Below are positions 26,095 to 34,924 of a stretch of 57,268 nucleotides of DNA, piece by piece. Origin of the DNA: GWC2-45-44 sp041661665 (GTDB lineage: Bacteria; Planctomycetota; Phycisphaerae; Sedimentisphaerales; UBA12454); NCBI GenBank assembly GCA_041661665.1, contig JBAZTW010000011.1, positions 1-57,268 on the forward strand, in the 5' to 3' direction. Both the position numbers and the translations under genes were made by a program. Numbering within the stretch: position 1 is the stretch's first letter; each line of letters opens with the position of its first letter. Under the pieces are notes generated by a model that saw only the letters and a program-made list of their open reading frames with translations, was not told where the DNA came from and made no database searches.

Positions 26095-27180
26095 ATGAGA
26101 AAGATAGAACAAGAACCATGGTTTTACGGATGTCTTTCGTGTCTTTTGCCGGGCATTGGCCAGATATGGATGGGCAAAATTCTGCGAGGGGCATCTATTT
26201 TTGCGTTATTTATATTGATAATTATATCGTTCTTTTATTTCCTTTGTAGCCAGCAGTTTGTTGGTGGGATACCGATAGTGATTTCCATTTTGTGTTTATG
26301 GTTTTGTTCACTGATTGCCGCCATAGATGCTACTCGGCAAGCACGTTTATATTTGATTGTTTCTGGAGTTATTCTGATTGAGCGAAAAAATGACAGATGG
26401 TTTCCTGTGTTTCTTTCATTTGTGTTCTCTTTACCGGGCGTGGGGTATTTGTATCTCAAAAAATGGTTTTTCTTTATTGTATGGCTTGTTTTGTTTGTTT
26501 TAATTGTATTAATCCCTATTAAATTTATTTCAAACGTCTTGGCAATTATTTTATGCACAGGCGTTGTTATTCATTTATTAAAATATAAAAATGGGTATGT
26601 GATAAAAAGTATGCATCTGGTGTTTTTTGCCCTTTTAATTATAGAATTGGGATTTGCTTCGATGTTGCCTTTGATTTATCATGTTACAATGGAGTGTATT
26701 GTTTTTACCGGTGAAAGTATGGAACCGACTTTAGAACCCGATGATTTGATTGTTGTAAACTATTTTGCATATAGAAACCGTGAGCCGCAAGTTGGAGATA
26801 TAGTTGTTCTTGATACAAAGAAGATTCCTGAATATGTGAAGCCTTATCATGATTCTGGCAAACCGCTAGGGACAATACTGTGTAAAAGAATAAGAGCCGT
26901 TGAAGGCGATAAGATTGTTACAATTGGCCAATACAGAGTATATGTGAACGGGAAAAAAGCAAATTTTATTCCTGATGACATTCAGGACTATATTAAAGAA
27001 ACGGAACTGACTCCTTTAGACCATTCCTTTGAAATGCCAAGTGGGCAGTATTTTTTGATGGGGGACAATTTTTTTCACAGTGCAGACAGCAGAATCTTTG
27101 GGACTGTTTCCAGAGAAGCGATTAAAGGAAAAGTAATAAAGGTATTGTGGCCGCTCAATAAAGCAAGAGTATTAAAGTAA
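26095..27180 (+). CDS. Signal peptidase I with an extra N-terminal membrane domain
   Basis: A 361-residue protein of the S26A family, which removes signal peptides at the outer face of the membrane. The C-terminal catalytic part starts at about 180: one transmembrane segment, Ser208 in FTGESMEPTL, the general base Lys264 in CKRIRAVEGD and the conserved GDNFFHSADSRIFG at 323-336. The N-terminal 175 residues are an added domain with about five hydrophobic segments and two PGxG motifs (LLPGIGQIWMGKILRG at 18-32 and LPGVGYLYLKKW at 113-124), like TM2-type or DUF5683-like membrane modules. AGG precedes the ATG. The gene stands alone between two repeat-rich spacers. Confidence 0.88.
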   Translation: MRKIEQEPWFYGCLSCLLPGIGQIWMGKILRGASIFALFILIIISFFYFLCSQQFVGGIPIVISILCLWFCSLIAAIDATRQARLYLIVSGVILIERKNDRWFPVFLSFVFSLPGVGYLYLKKWFFFIVWLVLFVLIVLIPIKFISNVLAIILCTGVVIHLLKYKNGYVIKSMHLVFFALLIIELGFASMLPLIYHVTMECIVFTGESMEPTLEPDDLIVVNYFAYRNREPQVGDIVVLDTKKIPEYVKPYHDSGKPLGTILCKRIRAVEGDKIVTIGQYRVYVNGKKANFIPDDIQDYIKETELTPLDHSFEMPSGQYFLMGDNFFHSADSRIFGTVSREAIKGKVIKVLWPLNKARVLK

Positions 27181-27664
27181 TGCGACTTAAAGAGTTTTTC
27201 AGCGGATTTGATTACATATGTTGACTTGATGAATTTATACACAAAATTCGTGTCTAAGAATAGTCGTCAATAGCCAATAACATAACAGTAATCAGCATTC
27301 AGTAGTCAGTGAAAGGAAGCAAGGGCATAGAGATGCAAAGAAGTAAGGAAAACAACCGAACCCAAATCCTTACTTCATTACTTCTCCGCTTCTTTACTTC
27401 CTTTTTTCAGCGGAATCCTTCGACTGTTCGACGGTGCTCACCGCAGGCAGGCTCCCTTCGGTGAACTCAGGGCGTGAGTCTATCGAACGCAGGACAGGTC
27501 AGCGTCCCGTCTTCGCTATGCTTCGACGCGACAGGCAATCAGTGATTAAACTTTGTGCCTATAATCCAAAAGAAAAGCCCCCAACGTTGTGTTGGGGGCT
27601 TTGATTGATATCTGAAACGCGTTTCCCCCACAGTTTCTTTCAGAAACTAAGCGTGTGGGCTATG
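27181..27664. repeat. Spacer with repeat text, a bidirectional terminator and hairpins
   Basis: About 480 bases without a gene. The left part repeats purine-rich phrases (AAGGAAGCAAGGGCATAGAG) and TTCGACGGTGCTCACCGCAGG (27425-27445), shared with other spacers. A terminator lies at 27573-27603. Next to it are the palindrome GAAACGCGTTTC (27614-27625) and a hairpin AGTTTCT-TTC-AGAAACT enclosed by CCCACA/TGTGGG (27627-27658). Confidence 0.65.
27573..27603. terminator. Bidirectional intrinsic terminator
   Basis: AGCCCCCAAC (27576-27585), loop GTTGT, GTTGGGGGCT (27591-27600) is a perfect 10-pair GC-rich stem flanked by AAAA and TTT. It lies between the convergent signal peptidase and SPFH genes and can serve both. 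Confidence 0.88.
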
Positions 27665-28522
27665 TTATTTCATAGGGAGGACGCCGGCCATTTCGCCAAT
27701 GACGTTGACGAGTTCCGAGCCTGCAGGAACGACTATCTTGGCGTTATCCTTTAAAGATTTTTCAACCATCTCCAGCTTTCTGAGCATTTGAGCGTTGCCG
27801 ACAAAATATTTATTGGCGGCTTCATTAACAAGTCTTATTGCCTCGGCTTCGCCCTCGGCGGCGAGAATCTTTGCCTGTCTTATGCCTTCGGCCTTTTTAA
27901 TTTCAGACCTTTTTGTGCCATCAGCCTGTCTTTCAATCGCATCGGCGAAATCCAGAGCGGCAACTTTTTCATTGTTTGCTTTGACGACTTTGTTCATAGT
28001 TTCCTGAACATCGGCAGGGGGGTCGATTTCCTTTAACTCTGTTCTGACAATTTCCATACCCCAGTTTTTGGTTTCTTTGGCGAGGGTGCTGAGAAGGTCG
28101 CCGTTGATTTTATCTCTTTCGCTGTTTGCGGATTTTAAAGTCAGAGTGCCGATGATATTTCTAAGGGTTGTTCTGGCAAGGTTCACAATCTGAAATGTGT
28201 AATTATTTACATTGTACTGCGAATTTTTGACGCTCTCTTCATCGGCTTTTACTTTGAAATAGACCTGGGCATCGACTTTGGCGTTCAAATTATCGTTTGT
28301 GATAATTTCCTGCCTTTCAGCGTTTATCATCTGTTCTGTGATATTTATCTGAACCATTCTGTCTATTACGGGGATAATCCAGTTAAAACCCGGATTTGCG
28401 AAAGATTTATATTTGCCGAGCCTTTCGATAAGGCCGCGATGCGTGGGACGCACAATCCTTATGCCCGCAAAGAAAAACATTACAACAAAAACAGCGATTA
28501 CTACATACAAGTTCGGATTCAT
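27665..28522 (-). CDS. SPFH/band 7 membrane protein (paraslipin, QmcA-like)
   Basis: A 285-residue stomatin/prohibitin-family protein with an N-terminal membrane anchor (4-22), then the SPFH domain (RIVRPTHRGLIERLGKYKSF; GFNWIIPVIDRM; about 24-185), a coiled-coil region rich in Ala and Glu (185-240), and a conserved C-terminal tail. Such proteins oligomerise at the inner membrane and often act with NfeD partners in quality control. Ribosome-binding site AAAGGG lies before ATG 28522. It is the last gene of a minus-strand series that also holds FloA and two NfeD proteins. A nearby terminator (27573-27603) closes the unit. Confidence 0.92.
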   Translation of the reverse strand: MNPNLYVVIAVFVVMFFFAGIRIVRPTHRGLIERLGKYKSFANPGFNWIIPVIDRMVQINITEQMINAERQEIITNDNLNAKVDAQVYFKVKADEESVKNSQYNVNNYTFQIVNLARTTLRNIIGTLTLKSANSERDKINGDLLSTLAKETKNWGMEIVRTELKEIDPPADVQETMNKVVKANNEKVAALDFADAIERQADGTKRSEIKKAEGIRQAKILAAEGEAEAIRLVNEAANKYFVGNAQMLRKLEMVEKSLKDNAKIVVPAGSELVNVIGEMAGVLPMK

Positions 28523-28564
28523 AGATATGCCCTTTCTTTTAAAATGTGATTTCTCTCATTGAAC

Positions 28565-28594
28565 AACCGCGTGGGCTAAAGCCCACCCTACAAA
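28565..28594. repeat. Short palindromic repeat, second copy
   Basis: AACCGCGTGGGCTAAAGCCC followed by ACCCTACAAA, a compact hairpin (GTGGGCT/AGCCCAC) that matches the two halves of the element at 16725-16784 without its central insert. It lies in the 207-base spacer upstream of the paraslipin gene; the spacer also holds GAGATTGCCACGGCCTGCAA (28683-28702), a relative of the text at 3525 and 5408. Confidence 0.75.
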
Positions 28595-28729
28595 CGGGGA
28601 TTCTAACGTGGTATACTTTGCAGAGCAAGAAAAAAGCGAGAAGGTGGAGAAAAGCGTGAAGGGTGAAAATGTGTAAATAAGATGAGATTGCCACGGCCTG
28701 CAAGGCAGGCCTCGCAATGACAAGGTATT

Positions 28730-29341
28730 TTATTCGCGGAGGGCGAGGGGTTTGCCGAGTATTTCCTGATACAGCACGGCCTTACGCAAATCATCGGCAG
28801 ATGAAAAAATAGCATTTACAGGAGCGAGTGGTTGTGGTTTTGATGAACTTGAAGGCTGCTTATGTTTGGCAGGCGTTTGCTTTGGCTGTTCATAATGTTT
28901 TGAAAGGGGCAGCATTTCCGGCTGGGAAACTGTCGGTGAAACCCTGCGAGTTTGCGGCCTTTGAATATACTTTTTCTGCGGTACCGGCGGCGGGGCAGGA
29001 GCGACGTATTCTTCTTCCTCTTCTTTTCCAAATTCTTCGGGCTGCATCATCGGCGGCTTCGGGGAAGGGATTCCAAAAGTCGCTCTTATCTGCGTGATTT
29101 TTTCATCACGCAACTGCTCCATCGTTTTGAAATCGTCAGCAGAGTCGATATATTTTAAAGGTTTTTTCGGGCGGGCAGGCTTATAATTTTTATCAAAGTT
29201 TTTCTGCTGCGACATTGATTTTACTGTGCCGAAAAGGGTCTTTAAAATACCGAAGATGGCTATTACCGCGAAGATGATAAATTGTATCACATTCTCATTG
29301 AGATTGTGTTTGGCGGCCAATATGTTTGAAAATAAATTCAT
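28730..29341 (-). CDS. Single-pass membrane protein with low-complexity cytoplasmic region, function unknown
   Basis: A 203-residue protein. Residues 18-42 form one hydrophobic helix (VIQFIIFAVIAIFGILKTLFG); the rest is hydrophilic, proline- and glutamate-rich (EEEEE near 110, APAPPPVPQ near 117) and probably disordered, with a short conserved-looking C-terminus (SADDLRKAVLYQEILGKPLALR). That ending, with its Ile-Leu-Gly-Lys-Pro, resembles planctomycete proteins found beside NfeD/FloA genes, but I cannot name a family. It lies about 105 bases downstream of floA and is probably part of the same unit. No start-deciding ribosome-binding site is seen. Confidence 0.72.
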   Translation of the reverse strand: MNLFSNILAAKHNLNENVIQFIIFAVIAIFGILKTLFGTVKSMSQQKNFDKNYKPARPKKPLKYIDSADDFKTMEQLRDEKITQIRATFGIPSPKPPMMQPEEFGKEEEEEYVAPAPPPVPQKKYIQRPQTRRVSPTVSQPEMLPLSKHYEQPKQTPAKHKQPSSSSKPQPLAPVNAIFSSADDLRKAVLYQEILGKPLALRE

Positions 29342-29446
29342 ATTTTTGTCTAAAATGTTACCGCTCCATTACCTATTCGACTCCGCTCATGACAGGCTGT
29401 CGCGGCTCTGATACCCCGGCAAAGTATTGCCGGGGCTAACCAATTC

Positions 29447-30475
29447 TTAATCTTCTTTTTTCTGCGGTTTTGCTATTGCCTCGCGCATATTGGTATCCGC
29501 CATAACATTTTTCATTTTATAGTAGTCCATAATGCCTAGATTGCCTTTTCTGAATGATTCAGCCATAGCAAGCGGTATTTCCGCCTCGGCAAGTATGACT
29601 TTTGCGCGGTTTTCCTGTACCAGCGCCCTCATTTCCTGCTCTCTTGCAACGGCCATAGCTCTGCGTTTTTCGGCTTCAGCCTGTGCCCTTGAAAGGTCAG
29701 CCTTTGCCTGGTCGCCCTGAAGTTTAGCGCCGATGTTATCTCCAACGTCAATGTCAGCGATATCAATGGAAAGAATCTCGAATGCCGTTCCTGCGTCAAG
29801 ACCTTTTGCCAAAACCTGCTTGGAAATGTTATCCGGATTTTCAAGAACGCTCTTATGCGATACTGCGCTGCCGATGGTTGTTACGATACCTTCGCCGACA
29901 CGGGCGACGATTGTGGCTTCCGTCGCTCCGCCGATGAGCCGCTGAAGATTGGTGCGAACTGTTACGCGTGCCTTGGCTTTGAGCTGGATACCATCCTGAG
30001 AAACGGCATCAACAGTTTCCCTGCCTTTTGTTACATCTGGGCAGTCAATGACTTTGGGATTTACGGAAGTCTGCACCGCATCGAGAATATCTCTGCCTGC
30101 AAGGTCTATCGCTGTGGCGACCTTGAAAGTTAAATTTAAATTTGCTCTGTCTGCGGCGATAAGCGCCCGCACGACATTTTCGACACGCCCGCCGGCAAGA
30201 TAATGGCTCTCGAGGTCCCTGCGAGTCAAATCAAGACCAGCCTGAATAGCCATAATTCGCGCGCTGACTATTCTGCCTGCGTTAACCTTTCGCAAGGTCA
30301 TTCCGATAAGTTCGCCTATTTTCACCGGCGCACCGGACAATCTTGCCTGCAGCCATAACCTGCCGTAAGCCAGTATTAGCATAAAGAAGATAAATATAGC
30401 GATAAAGAGAACGATTACGCCGATTGTCGCAACCGGTTTCGGAATTTGTGCCAGAAACAGCATATTTTGCAGCAT
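29447..30475 (-). CDS. floA: Flotillin-like protein FloA
   Basis: A 342-residue flotillin-like protein (the YqfA/UPF0365 family) that organises functional membrane microdomains. N-terminal hydrophobic region at about 15-42 inserts in the membrane; then the conserved block (APVKIGELIGMTLRKVNAG; SHYLAGGRVENVVRALIAA) and the SPFH-like domain, followed by the Ala/Glu-rich region AQAEAEKRRAMAVAREQEMR and the C-terminal GIMDYYKMKN motif. Length and motifs match the family throughout. AAAGGA lies eight bases before ATG 30475. It follows the short NfeD gene by 15 bases, the same order as in Bacillus yqeZ-yqfA. Confidence 0.95.
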   Translation of the reverse strand: MLQNMLFLAQIPKPVATIGVIVLFIAIFIFFMLILAYGRLWLQARLSGAPVKIGELIGMTLRKVNAGRIVSARIMAIQAGLDLTRRDLESHYLAGGRVENVVRALIAADRANLNLTFKVATAIDLAGRDILDAVQTSVNPKVIDCPDVTKGRETVDAVSQDGIQLKAKARVTVRTNLQRLIGGATEATIVARVGEGIVTTIGSAVSHKSVLENPDNISKQVLAKGLDAGTAFEILSIDIADIDVGDNIGAKLQGDQAKADLSRAQAEAEKRRAMAVAREQEMRALVQENRAKVILAEAEIPLAMAESFRKGNLGIMDYYKMKNVMADTNMREAIAKPQKKED

Positions 30476-30490
30476 TTTAAAATCCTTTCG

Positions 30491-30979
30491 TTATGAATTT
30501 GCTCTAACTGTTAATTGTGTTCCGTTGATTTTTATAACCTCTACGGCTATTCCCTTATCAAGATAACCATTTTCAGCTACACATTCAAGTCTTTTACCTG
30601 CGAAATCGCACATTCCGACCGGCCGCAGCACAGTGGTCGTTATGCCTTTATATCCAAGCATACCGGATATTTCGTCGATGTCGGAGATTCCCTCGCCTTT
30701 TTGTTTTTTTGGCATATCAAGCGAGACCTCTTTACCAAAATTTGTCTTTGGAAAAATTTTATAAGCAAAGACTAATACTGCCGGTATCATAATCACGGCA
30801 ACAATAACGCCGCACCAGCCGGCAGCGGGATTGAGTTTGAAAAATATCGCCAGTCCGCCGGCCAGACAGGCCAGTGAACAGATTCCAATTAGGCCGAAAC
30901 TCGGTACGAAAACTTCGGCCACAAGCAAAGCGGCACAAAGAAAAAAAAGAAAAATCGCAAGAATTATCCACCAGAACAT
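30491..30979 (-). CDS. Short NfeD-family membrane protein
   Basis: A 162-residue protein with three transmembrane helices (3-25, 28-48, 52-75) followed by a soluble C-terminal domain (about 100-160) with the OB-like NfeD pattern GYKGITTTVLRPVGMCDFAGKR...ENGYLDKGIAVEVIKIN. NfeD proteins pair with SPFH proteins. AAAGGAT lies before ATG 30979. It sits 15 bases downstream of the longer NfeD homologue and 15 bases upstream of FloA, so all three are probably cotranslated. Confidence 0.9.
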   Translation of the reverse strand: MFWWIILAIFLFFLCAALLVAEVFVPSFGLIGICSLACLAGGLAIFFKLNPAAGWCGVIVAVIMIPAVLVFAYKIFPKTNFGKEVSLDMPKKQKGEGISDIDEISGMLGYKGITTTVLRPVGMCDFAGKRLECVAENGYLDKGIAVEVIKINGTQLTVRANS

Positions 30980-30994
30980 TTATTTATCCTTTAA

Positions 30995-32509
30995 TTAGCT
31001 TTGTTTGACTACGACTTTGTTGCCTTCGATTCGCATTATGCTAACTCTGCAATCTTTGTCAATCAAATCGCCTTCGGTGATAACATCAACAACAGTATTC
31101 TGAAATTTCGCTCTGCCGGCAGGTCTTAGTTTTGTTATCGCAATTCCACTGTCGCCGATTTGAATTTTTTCGGAAACTTCCGGTGGAGCGGTCGCATTAA
31201 TTTGCAGTTTTTCACCAGCCATCGCGGGGGACAGTACAAGCCCGGCGAACGCGCTTGTTTTCGGCAGAAATTTTGCAAGAAAGTAAGCGGCAATCATAAA
31301 TCCGATGAAGCCGATACCCATTGCTAATCCGCTGTCGGTGAGCAGTTTCCACTGTAAATCGCCAAAATCATATTTTGGCCAAGGGAGTTCGTCGGGTCTG
31401 TTGGGCACAAGTATTCCGAATAAGCCGATGAGAATACATATAATTCCGCAGACTCCTGCGATACCGAAGCCGGGAATTACGAAGACTTCCAAAAAGAGCA
31501 GGGCGATACCGACCGCGAAAATCGCCGCTTCCCACCACGTTGCCATACCAACGAGGTATCTGCTGCCGAAGAGAATCGCAAAGCAGACAACCGCCAGCAG
31601 TCCGGGCAGTCCTAAGCCTGGCGTTTTTAGTTCGGCATAAACGCCAAGTATTCCAATCATAAAAAGAATGCCTGTGAGTGTGGGATGGTTTAGCATTCTA
31701 ACCAATTGCTCGGACCAGTTAGGCTCAAGGCGGATAATTTTCTGTGAAAATTTTACATTATCGCGCTTAGCCAGAAAATCGACGGCCGCGTCAATGCCGC
31801 TGACAACTTCTCTGGCGATGCCATATTCCTTTGCCTTATTTGCCGTCAGAGTCAGGATTTCATTTTCAGTATCTATCAGATTTTTCCCGGAAATGTCGAA
31901 TGCGTTTGCATCTCTCGGCAGTTTTTCATCTTCATAATATTCGTACAACCCTGTTTTCAGATTTTTGACCTGCCAGACTTTTTTATGCCTGCTGACCATT
32001 GCTTCGAGGAGTGCATCGGGATAGTTGTTGGCCTGAGCGGCCCTCTGGAATGTTGCGCGGATAAAACTTTCCGCTTTTTCGCGTTCGACACCTTCGAGTT
32101 TATCGCCCATCGTAATAGGAGCACAATCGCCGATGGTGGTGTTCTCCTTCATTATTATATCCTGACAGGAAACGCTAATCATAGCACCTGCACTGATTGC
32201 TTCGGTGGTAATATAGGCAACGGTATGAGTTTTTTTGCTCAGTTCGAGAATGAGGAATTTTGAAATATCATCAGCGCTTTTGACAAGCCCGCCGTAGGTG
32301 CCGATTTCAAGAAATATATAATTCGCGCCGTTTTCCACTGCGACATTTGCCCGGCGTTTGATGGATTGATACAGCCCATCATCGATAAGACCTGTGCAGG
32401 TGATTAGGAAAGCTTTGGCGTTATTTGGTTCAATCGGCGGGGCGGGTTCATTCGCAAAAACCGGCAGAACTGCTGTCAGTAATAACAGAAATGTAATTTT
32501 TTCTCTCAT
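30995..32509 (-). CDS. Long NfeD protein with ClpP-like protease domain (NfeD1b)
   Basis: A 504-residue protein: signal peptide (about 1-19, MREKITFLLLLTAVLPVFA), a ClpP/SppA-like serine protease domain (35-235), several transmembrane helices (about 270-410), and a C-terminal OB-like NfeD domain. The protease domain shows FLEIGTYGGLVKSAD (substrate-binding loop) and ISAGAMISVSCQDI, with the likely catalytic Ser in SAG. The family uses a Ser-Lys dyad and may cleave the C-terminal region of SPFH partners. I chose ATG 32509, since it begins a clean signal peptide; an in-frame TTG at 32545 adds 12 unlikely residues. It lies 44 bases downstream of the aminotransferase. Confidence 0.9.
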   Translation of the reverse strand: MREKITFLLLLTAVLPVFANEPAPPIEPNNAKAFLITCTGLIDDGLYQSIKRRANVAVENGANYIFLEIGTYGGLVKSADDISKFLILELSKKTHTVAYITTEAISAGAMISVSCQDIIMKENTTIGDCAPITMGDKLEGVEREKAESFIRATFQRAAQANNYPDALLEAMVSRHKKVWQVKNLKTGLYEYYEDEKLPRDANAFDISGKNLIDTENEILTLTANKAKEYGIAREVVSGIDAAVDFLAKRDNVKFSQKIIRLEPNWSEQLVRMLNHPTLTGILFMIGILGVYAELKTPGLGLPGLLAVVCFAILFGSRYLVGMATWWEAAIFAVGIALLFLEVFVIPGFGIAGVCGIICILIGLFGILVPNRPDELPWPKYDFGDLQWKLLTDSGLAMGIGFIGFMIAAYFLAKFLPKTSAFAGLVLSPAMAGEKLQINATAPPEVSEKIQIGDSGIAITKLRPAGRAKFQNTVVDVITEGDLIDKDCRVSIMRIEGNKVVVKQS

Positions 32510-32553
32510 AGAGGAGATTCTAACGGAGTTTGGCAGGGGAGACAAGAAAAATA

Positions 32554-33660
32554 TTATGCGAGATTTCTTAAAACTTCAGCGCCTTTTTGGAGCTTGTCGT
32601 TTGTGGTGGTGAAGCACAATCTGAAGTGCGTGTCTTTTTCGCTAAAGACATTGCCGGGAATAATCAGCACATTATTTTTGATAGCCTTTTCGACAAATTC
32701 CGCGCTTGTTTTTGTGGGCGCTTTTATGAAGGCGTAAAAGGCACCTGCGGACTTGACCATTTGGAATTTATCTTTCAGGCCGGTGTAAAGTATATCTCGT
32801 TTGGTTTTGTAATCGGCGATATAATTGCTTATGTCGAAATCGAGAGCTGCGATTGCCGCCTGCTGGAATGGGGCAGGGGCGCAAACAAATGTGTATTGCT
32901 GAATCTTTATCATTTCCTCGATAATCGGCTTCAAATGCGAAGGGGCGGCAACATAGGCTAATCGCCAGCCTGTCATCGCGTAAGATTTGCTGAATCCTTT
33001 CATCAGGATAGTGTTCTCGTAGAGCGGAGCCATACTTTGATAGGGGGCATCGTAGCAGAACTGGTCGTAAATCTCATCCGACAGAATAAGGAGTTCTCTT
33101 TTTCGGGCGATTTCGGCGAGAGCCATTAAATCATTTTTGGAATAAACTGCGCCTGTCGGATTGCAGGGCGAGTTTATGATAATCAGTTTTGTCTTATTTG
33201 TGATTTTATCCGTGATTTTTTGCGGGTGCAGAGCGAAGTCGGGATAGGTATCGACAAAGACGCATTTTCCGCCGAGCAGATTAACCAGATGTTTATACAT
33301 CACAAAATACGGGTCGGGAATAATGACCTCGTCGCCGGGATTGATAGTCGCCATAAACGCCAGCATCAGCGCGCCGCTTACTCCGCTTGCGACCATAGCG
33401 GCAGGGTTTTGCCAGCCGGTTTCCGCTGTGGTTTTCCTGGCGATTTTAGCCAAAAGCTCCGCATCGCCCGCGGTGGTGGTATATCGGTTTTTGCCGTGTT
33501 TTATGGCATCAATGGCAACCTGTTTGAGAGCATCGGGCACATCGTAATCCGGCTGGCCGATAGAAAAATTTATCGGGTCCTTCATCGTCGCGGCAAGATT
33601 GAAAACCTTTCTTATGCCGCTGGCATCGATTAGAGATGTTCTGTCAGCAAGGTACTTCAT
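32554..33660 (-). CDS. Pyridoxal-phosphate aminotransferase class I
   Basis: A 368-residue fold-type I aminotransferase, similar to aspartate or aromatic aminotransferases. PLP is held by Lys225 in GFSKSYAMTGWR, with Asn167 in SPCNPTG, Asp195 and Tyr198 in LSDEIYD, and Arg233 in the WRL motif. The carboxylate-binding C-terminal Arg is in HFRLCF near the end. N-terminal part (about 55-65) contains GKNRYTTTAG, the substrate-side loop. Substrate cannot be named; aspartate/alanine or aromatic substrates are possible. It is upstream of the NfeD gene on the same strand. Confidence 0.9.
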   Translation of the reverse strand: MKYLADRTSLIDASGIRKVFNLAATMKDPINFSIGQPDYDVPDALKQVAIDAIKHGKNRYTTTAGDAELLAKIARKTTAETGWQNPAAMVASGVSGALMLAFMATINPGDEVIIPDPYFVMYKHLVNLLGGKCVFVDTYPDFALHPQKITDKITNKTKLIIINSPCNPTGAVYSKNDLMALAEIARKRELLILSDEIYDQFCYDAPYQSMAPLYENTILMKGFSKSYAMTGWRLAYVAAPSHLKPIIEEMIKIQQYTFVCAPAPFQQAAIAALDFDISNYIADYKTKRDILYTGLKDKFQMVKSAGAFYAFIKAPTKTSAEFVEKAIKNNVLIIPGNVFSEKDTHFRLCFTTTNDKLQKGAEVLRNLA

Positions 33661-33729
33661 AAGCGAAAATCAAAAATCAAAGATTAAAAATAAAAATTGA
33701 GGATTCGGCCTGACGGCCGAGACTTTGAT

Positions 33730-34086
33730 TTATTTCTTTCCGCCTGCTTTTGCGCCTGCTGCGGGTTTAGCTGCAGGAGCGGCTGTTTTTGCGCCTGCTG
33801 CAGGTTTTGCTCCTGCTGCGGGAGCGGCTGTTTTTGCTCCAGGTTTTGCACCAGCGGCTGGCGCTGCTGCTGTATCTGTGACGGCGGCATCAGCGGCGGC
33901 CTTTTCTTCCTTGGTCTTCTTGCCGACAGAAACTTTTCTGTTAGCTACCTTGGGAAGCCCGAAAAGCTTATCGCCTTCTTCCCAGCGATCTTCACTCTTA
34001 AGGCGTTCAATTCTTTCTCCGCGGTTGAGGACATTACGGTGTCTTGTAAGCGAACCTTTTGTTTTTAACGAACGATCAATTGACAT
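33730..34086 (-). CDS. Chlamydiae/Verrucomicrobia/Planctomycetes small basic protein with Ala/Pro/Lys tail
   Basis: A 118-residue protein. Residues 1-55 (MSIDRSLKTKGSLTRHRNVL, RGERIERLKSEDRW, GLPKVANRKVSVGKK) match a small basic protein family that I know from the PVC group of bacteria (TIGR04137-like), and this is the best lineage marker in the window. Its function is unknown, though the charge suggests nucleic-acid or ribosome binding. The remaining 60 residues are a low-complexity tail of Ala, Pro, Gly and Lys (repeats of APAAGAKP and AAPAAKPA) that the usual family members lack or have shorter. The gene follows the SPOR-like gene by 25 bases on the same strand. Confidence 0.88.
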   Translation of the reverse strand: MSIDRSLKTKGSLTRHRNVLNRGERIERLKSEDRWEEGDKLFGLPKVANRKVSVGKKTKEEKAAADAAVTDTAAAPAAGAKPGAKTAAPAAGAKPAAGAKTAAPAAKPAAGAKAGGKK

Positions 34087-34111
34087 AACTAAAAACTCCT
34101 GAAAATCTGTT

Positions 34112-34924
34112 TTAATCTAATTTCATACCGTAGACGTCCTGGAACGGTTTTGGGCCAAACGACGCAAAACCGGATTCAATCGACGGCTTATAATTGGCTC
34201 CGATTGACATTATTTTACGTTTCATTACATAGCCGTCGGTACCCGGCTTTTCTGTATCATTGAAGCGATTCTCTGTTACCAAAAGATAACGAGAGCTTCT
34301 TTTGTCTTTAATTATTTCCGTCGCAATCCCGAACTTTGCGAAATACTGCTTTACTGGCTTTAAATCCGTATCTGCCTTATGACTGGCAATAACAAGCACG
34401 TTATCGCCCATCGGCTCAACCACTTTCGGCGGAGCTGCCTGCGGCTGCGGAGTCGGTTTTACGACCGTTTCAGCAGGCCTGGTTTTAGGCATAATCTGCT
34501 GAACAGATACCGAAACCGGCACCGGCTTTTTTACGACTGCTTCCGTCTGGCCTGTCGATGAAATCCTGCCGAGCTTAAAAAATATCAGCAAAAGCACAAC
34601 AAACGTCAAAGCCGCTATCCCAACCACCTGCCAAGAGAAGCAAAGCTCTATCCTGTCAGCGTAAACCCTTACAGGTTTAGGTCTTGCGCTCCACAAAGCA
34701 ACGGGTTTTAGTTCCGTTTGAGGCTCAGGTTGCACTTCAGCCAATTGTTCAGGTTTAACTTCCACCTGTGGCTGGGGCTGTACTTGAACAGGGGCCACAG
34801 CAGTCGGCTGCTCTTCGGACGGCTGTTTTGCTCCCGTTGCCGCTAACGCCTTTTGCTGAGCGGACTTAAAACGCGCCTTATTCACGAGTTCGTAAAGTGC
34901 GATTCTTCCTGGGCTTTTTGCCAT
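34112..34924 (-). CDS. Single-pass membrane protein with SPOR-like C-terminal domain, function unknown
   Basis: A 270-residue protein. Residues 1-95 are cytoplasmic and Pro/Gln/Val-rich; one transmembrane helix lies at 98-118 (QVVGIAALTFVVLLLIFFKLG); a proline linker follows; residues about 170-270 form a compact domain with VLVIASHKADTDLKPVKQYF, FAKFGIATEIIK and RYLLVTENRF. This resembles the SPOR type (peptidoglycan-binding, two-layer alpha/beta) in strand pattern, but I do not claim membership. The C-terminal SFGPKPFQDVYGMKLD is seen in planctomycete homologues as I remember them. It is the first gene of the minus-strand block and precedes the small basic protein. Confidence 0.75.
   Translation of the reverse strand: MAKSPGRIALYELVNKARFKSAQQKALAATGAKQPSEEQPTAVAPVQVQPQPQVEVKPEQLAEVQPEPQTELKPVALWSARPKPVRVYADRIELCFSWQVVGIAALTFVVLLLIFFKLGRISSTGQTEAVVKKPVPVSVSVQQIMPKTRPAETVVKPTPQPQAAPPKVVEPMGDNVLVIASHKADTDLKPVKQYFAKFGIATEIIKDKRSSRYLLVTENRFNDTEKPGTDGYVMKRKIMSIGANYKPSIESGFASFGPKPFQDVYGMKLD

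Noticed and set aside
32510..32545. TTG start extending the long NfeD protein
   Set aside because: Adds a polar stretch in front of a clean signal peptide; ATG 32509 fits better.
33697..34102. Plus-strand frames rich in Ala and Cys
   Set aside because: Antisense of the low-complexity tail of the small basic protein; repeat-derived.
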